Made by a program: the position numbers and the translations under genes. The notes under the pieces were generated by a model. It did no database searches. It had not been told where the DNA came from and saw nothing but the letters and a program-made list of their open reading frames with translations. DNA of 64,000 bases, taken from JBPRGH01 sp051418055 (lineage in GTDB: Bacteria; Bacteroidota; Bacteroidia; Cytophagales; Cyclobacteriaceae). Location of the stretch: NCBI GenBank assembly GCA_051418055.1, contig JBPRGH010000137.1:186001-250000 (forward strand), written 5' to 3'. Shown here one piece after another: positions 60,628-64,000 of the stretch (its first letter is position 1; each line of letters starts with the position of its first letter).

Positions 60628-61048
60628 TTAATAAAAACTGAAGGTCTTTTAAAAATGATGGTTTCTTTCCTTCGACCTTATGTCCGTAAAATTGGCCAAT
60701 CCATGCCAGAAAAAAAATAATAAGGCTTACCTGCCATAGAGGCATTGGAAAATAAGTATCTATAATCCTGGCTAAAAAAAGGCAGGCAGTACCAAAAATA
60801 GCCATTCCAATCATAAGGGGAATTGACAAACTGGCATAATAAGCTAAAACAAATATAAGTACTAAAGAGGCCCAATTGGCATAGGGACTATCACCTAAAA
60901 CAGACTCAACAAAACCACTTGGTATACTCCAGAGCAGTCCGACAATACTAAAAAATATCAGCGGAACACAGATCCAGTGAATAAACTTGTTAGTTTTGTC
61001 CTGATGGCTTTCACCATACTCCATTAAAAGATGTTCGATTCTTCTCAT
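60572..61048 (-). CDS. Mpo1-like (DUF962) membrane protein
   Basis: 158 residues, four membrane helices. The N-terminal YGESHQDKTNKFIHWICVPL and the C-terminal IGQFYGHKVEGKKPSFLKDL carry the His residues of the Mpo1 family, whose yeast member breaks down 2-hydroxy fatty acids. Bacterial function is unknown. It is the first gene of the minus-strand glycan unit, which is an unusual neighbour for it. Confidence 0.8.
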   Translation of the reverse strand: MRRIEHLLMEYGESHQDKTNKFIHWICVPLIFFSIVGLLWSIPSGFVESVLGDSPYANWASLVLIFVLAYYASLSIPLMIGMAIFGTACLFLARIIDTYFPMPLWQVSLIIFFLAWIGQFYGHKVEGKKPSFLKDLQFLLIGPAWLMHFIYKRIGVPY

Positions 61049-61154
61049 AAAAGTAATTTACCTATTAATTTAAAAATTTCACAGAAATTTTGATACCCTT
61101 TTATATAAAAAATCCATTTTTGAACAAAAGATTACTCATTCATTAAATATTTCC

Positions 61155-61162
61155 TATTTTCG
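61155..61162 (+). promoter_or_regulatory. Possible -7 element of the last gene
   Basis: TATTTTCG matches TAnnTTTG at all but one base and lies 24 bases before the ATG at 61187, in the divergent gap with the Mpo1-like gene. Confidence 0.3.
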
Positions 61163-61186
61163 CCCGTTGTTTTTGATATATAATAA

Positions 61187-64000
61187 ATGATGAATTTTCA
61201 GAAAATAAATAATATCGCCGGCTGGAGTATATTCGGCCTTGCAACTGTAGTTTATTTAATAACCGTAGAAGAAACAGCCAGTTTTTGGGATGTTGGTGAA
61301 TTCATAGCCTCCAGCTATAAGTTACAGATCCCGCATCCTCCCGGGGCACCTTTATTTTTATTAATAGGCCGTATATTCTCCTTTCTTGCTTTAGGGGACG
61401 TTGAGAATGTTGCTTACTGGATAAATGTTGTAAGTGTATTCTGTAGTAGTTTTTCAATTTTATTTCTTTTCTGGACTATAACGCTACTGGGAAGGAAAAT
61501 GATGAATAAGATCCCTGGCGATGAAATTACTTTAGAAAATACCATATTATTAATAGGGGCTGGCGCTGTTGGTGCATTAGCCTATACATTTTCAGATTCC
61601 TTCTGGTTTTCAGCTGTTGAGGCGGAAGTTTATGCCATGTCTTCATTTTTTACAGCCTTTGTAGTTTGGGCTATATTAAAATGGGATGTGATTACCGATG
61701 AAAGTAAAGAAAACCGCTGGCTGATTCTGATAGCATATGTTATGGGTTTGTCAATTGGGGTCCATCTTCTAAACCTGGTGACCATTCCAGCATTGGCATT
61801 GATTTATTATTTCAAGAAATATAGGCCATCGATGTGGGGTACAATAGCCACCCTGGCAATTAGTGGCTTCATTATAATAATTATTAACAGCTTTATTATT
61901 CCAGGTTTACCAACTATAGCAGGTAAATTTGAAATATTTTTTGTGAACACCCTTGGCCTTGGATTTGGTACGGGAGCATTATTTTTTACTTTTATAATCC
62001 TGGGACTTGTAACATTTGGGGTTATTTATTCTCAAAAACATCAGAAGCAGCTTTTAAATACGGCTATGCTCTCCCTTGCATTTATTCTGATAGGTTATGC
62101 ATCTTATTCAGTTATTCTAGTCCGCAGTAATTTTGATCCCCCTATCGATCAGAATGACCCTGAAGATGCGATGTCTTTTGTGAAATACCTCAAACGTGAA
62201 CAGTATGGTACTCGCCCTTTATTAACGGGACCTTATTTTACGGCAGACCCTATAGGTACTGAAGAAGGTGATGTGGTTTATATCAAGGGAGAGGAAAATT
62301 ACATTGAAGCAAACAGAAAATTTGAGTATAAGTATGATCCTGCTGAAACAACCATTTTACCAAGGATATACAGCCGTGATCATGCAGAAGCTTATCGTGA
62401 GATCTTAAATCTTGGTCCGAATGAAGTGCCTACTTTTGGTGATAATATTTATTTTATGCTAAAACACCAGTTGGGCACTATGTATTTCCGTTATTTCTTA
62501 TGGAATTTTATGGGGCGCCAAAGTGATATAAAAGGTGCCGGAACCTTAACGATCCTTGATGCTTTCAAAGAGGTACCTGAACATTTAGAGCAAAATAAAG
62601 GCAGGAATAATTTCTTTATGATTCCGCTGATTTTGGGGCTTGTTGGAATGATTTATCATGGAAGGAAAGATACAAAAGGTTTTGTTTTTGTGGCTATGCT
62701 ATTCTTTCTCACAGGTATAGCATTAATTCTTTACCTGAATTCCCCACCGGTAGAGCCTCGTGAACGGGATTATATATACGTAGGCTCCTATTATGCCTTT
62801 GCAATATGGATAGGGTTTGCAGTTATAGCCCTGGCAAAGGGAATAAAAGACATTATTAAAAATGGAAAAACGGCAGCAATAATTTCGTTGGCCCTTTGTT
62901 TAACTGCTCCTGCCATAATGGCTCAGCAGGGGTGGGATGACCATGATCGTTCAAACAGATGGTTTTCCGTTGATTCAGCAAAGAACTTTCTGGCTTCAGT
63001 TGCGCCTAATGCAATTCTTTTTACAGGTGGGGATAATGATACTTTCCCGTTATGGTATGTACAGGAAGTAGAAGGTTTCAGAACAGATGTAAGGGTGGTA
63101 GTATTAAGCTACTTTAATACGGATTGGTATATCAATCAAATGACACGGCAGGTGTATGAATCAGAGCCATTCCCGTTTACACTTACGTACAAGAATTATC
63201 GTCAGGGCGGGCCAAATGATTACCTTCCTCACCAGGATATGGGTGTTAGTGCGATGAATCTTGAGCAATTCATTAGCTTAATAGCACAGGATGATAAGAG
63301 ATTAAGGGCATATCCATCGGCAAATGTGGTCCCAAGTAAAAACTTTATCCTTAATGTAGATAGGGAGAAGGTAATAGAAATGGATTTCATTCCGGAAAAT
63401 AAAAAGCAGGATGTGGTAGATAAGATGCGTTTTTCACTAAAACCCGGTAAAACAGGATTAGAGAAAAAAGACCTGATGATCCTGGATATCCTTGCTACGA
63501 ATAACTGGGAGCGTCCGGTTTATTTAAATAATACTTCCATGCAGCAGATCAACATGGATCTTTCTAATTACTCAATTCAGGAAGGTAATGCTTACAGGAT
63601 TATACCAATAGAAAAACCTAATCCGGAAGCTGAATTCGTTAATACGGAAGTGATGTATAAAAATGTATTGGAGAATTTCTATTACAGAGAGCTTGATAAT
63701 CCTGATGTATATTATAATGAAGATTATCGAGGATTATTATTAAACCACAGGTCTACCATCAATACGCTTGCAGCGGGTTTAGTAAGAGAGGGTGAAATGG
63801 AGAAAGCTAAAGAGGTATTATTATTCAGCCTTGAAAAAATGCCTGATAAATCTGTACCGTATGATTATAGCATTTCCCGTACTGTTTCTTTGCTTTACCG
63901 TGTAGGTGAAATAGAGAAAGCGAAAGAAGTAGCACAGATACTTGGAGACAGGGCTATTGAAATGACAGAATATTATATTGAAAATAATATGAGATTGGGT
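61187..64000 (+). CDS. GT117/DUF2723 membrane glycosyltransferase (partial, 3' end cut)
   Basis: 938 codons are open from ATG 61187 (a second ATG follows at once) to the window edge. The N-terminal 550 residues have many membrane helices and the motif FWDVGEFIASSYKLQIPHPP typical of DUF2723, with the acidic Asp/Glu expected at the sugar-transfer site. After about residue 600 the soluble part has TGGDNDTFPLWYVQEVEGFR and VLSYFNTDWYINQMTRQVYE. NCBI places such proteins in family GT117; the closest analogues are protein O-mannosyltransferases. The C-terminus probably includes TPR-like helices. Confidence 0.88.
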   Translation, partial: MMNFQKINNIAGWSIFGLATVVYLITVEETASFWDVGEFIASSYKLQIPHPPGAPLFLLIGRIFSFLALGDVENVAYWINVVSVFCSSFSILFLFWTITLLGRKMMNKIPGDEITLENTILLIGAGAVGALAYTFSDSFWFSAVEAEVYAMSSFFTAFVVWAILKWDVITDESKENRWLILIAYVMGLSIGVHLLNLVTIPALALIYYFKKYRPSMWGTIATLAISGFIIIIINSFIIPGLPTIAGKFEIFFVNTLGLGFGTGALFFTFIILGLVTFGVIYSQKHQKQLLNTAMLSLAFILIGYASYSVILVRSNFDPPIDQNDPEDAMSFVKYLKREQYGTRPLLTGPYFTADPIGTEEGDVVYIKGEENYIEANRKFEYKYDPAETTILPRIYSRDHAEAYREILNLGPNEVPTFGDNIYFMLKHQLGTMYFRYFLWNFMGRQSDIKGAGTLTILDAFKEVPEHLEQNKGRNNFFMIPLILGLVGMIYHGRKDTKGFVFVAMLFFLTGIALILYLNSPPVEPRERDYIYVGSYYAFAIWIGFAVIALAKGIKDIIKNGKTAAIISLALCLTAPAIMAQQGWDDHDRSNRWFSVDSAKNFLASVAPNAILFTGGDNDTFPLWYVQEVEGFRTDVRVVVLSYFNTDWYINQMTRQVYESEPFPFTLTYKNYRQGGPNDYLPHQDMGVSAMNLEQFISLIAQDDKRLRAYPSANVVPSKNFILNVDREKVIEMDFIPENKKQDVVDKMRFSLKPGKTGLEKKDLMILDILATNNWERPVYLNNTSMQQINMDLSNYSIQEGNAYRIIPIEKPNPEAEFVNTEVMYKNVLENFYYRELDNPDVYYNEDYRGLLLNHRSTINTLAAGLVREGEMEKAKEVLLFSLEKMPDKSVPYDYSISRTVSLLYRVGEIEKAKEVAQILGDRAIEMTEYYIENNMRLG

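Noticed and set aside
60678..60875. 65-residue frame within the Mpo1-like gene
   Set aside because: Same strand, different frame, contained inside a gene with conserved His motifs.

Overview
The window is a chromosomal segment of a Bacteroidota bacterium, most likely of the order Cytophagales. Evidence includes promoter elements of the Bacteroidota type (TAnnTTTG, often TATCTTTG), very little Shine-Dalgarno use, the gene order rplQ-carA-eno, secY followed by map without adk, a PorZ-like type IX secretion protein, a DUF5686 protein, a GT117/DUF2723 membrane protein and an HU-HIG type DNA-binding protein. The genus cannot be fixed from the sequence alone.

Layout. Positions 1-1556 hold the end of an unidentified frame, an HU-like protein and two overlapping small coiled-coil membrane proteins in relatively GC-rich DNA. 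Positions 1557-5600 hold a large acyl-CoA dehydrogenase/oxidase gene flanked on both sides by GC-rich non-coding repeats. The downstream block is a tandem array with a period of about 254-266 bp, followed by a tRNA-Arg(ACG) gene. Positions 5800-8850 carry a stress-type cluster: three PRC-barrel-like proteins and a membrane-anchored helical protein. Positions 8860-11834 hold a hairpin-forming mini inverted-repeat element and kynurenine-pathway genes (3-hydroxyanthranilate dioxygenase, an atypical SDR, aminomuconate-semialdehyde-type ALDH). Positions 11824-23449 are mostly housekeeping: a WaaY-like kinase, an ECF sigma/anti-sigma pair, gmk, nadD, a DUF5686 outer-membrane protein, frr, pyrH, a biotin carrier, a UbiA-type prenyltransferase, a NUMOD4/HNH-like protein, purN and purH.

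Positions 23532-29040 are a complete elongasome operon (mreB, mreC, mreD, mrdA, mrdB). Positions 30116-33908 carry a ferredoxin, tdk, porZ and recO. Positions 34174-48651 are the S10-spc-alpha ribosomal protein cluster, 29 genes from rplC to rplQ including secY, map, infA and rpoA. It starts at rplC with no rpsJ in front and has a probable internal promoter before rpsH. carA, eno, an FtsB/DivIC-like gene and a small beta-barrel protein follow. Positions 52059-56830 hold an Ldh-type dehydrogenase, a Ppx/GppA phosphatase, an acyl-CoA carboxylase beta subunit and an M42 aminopeptidase. Positions 56954-61048 hold a YfiR-like protein and a four-gene minus-strand operon (Mpo1-like, GNAT/FemAB-like, flippase, GT2) that looks like a surface-glycan module. 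The window ends inside a GT117/DUF2723 gene.

No transposase, integrase, CRISPR array or rRNA was seen. The least explained parts are the repeat arrays around the acyl-CoA dehydrogenase gene, the coiled-coil pair at the left edge, the PRC-barrel cluster with its shared C-terminal tail motif, and the SDR with a substituted catalytic motif inside the kynurenine cluster.
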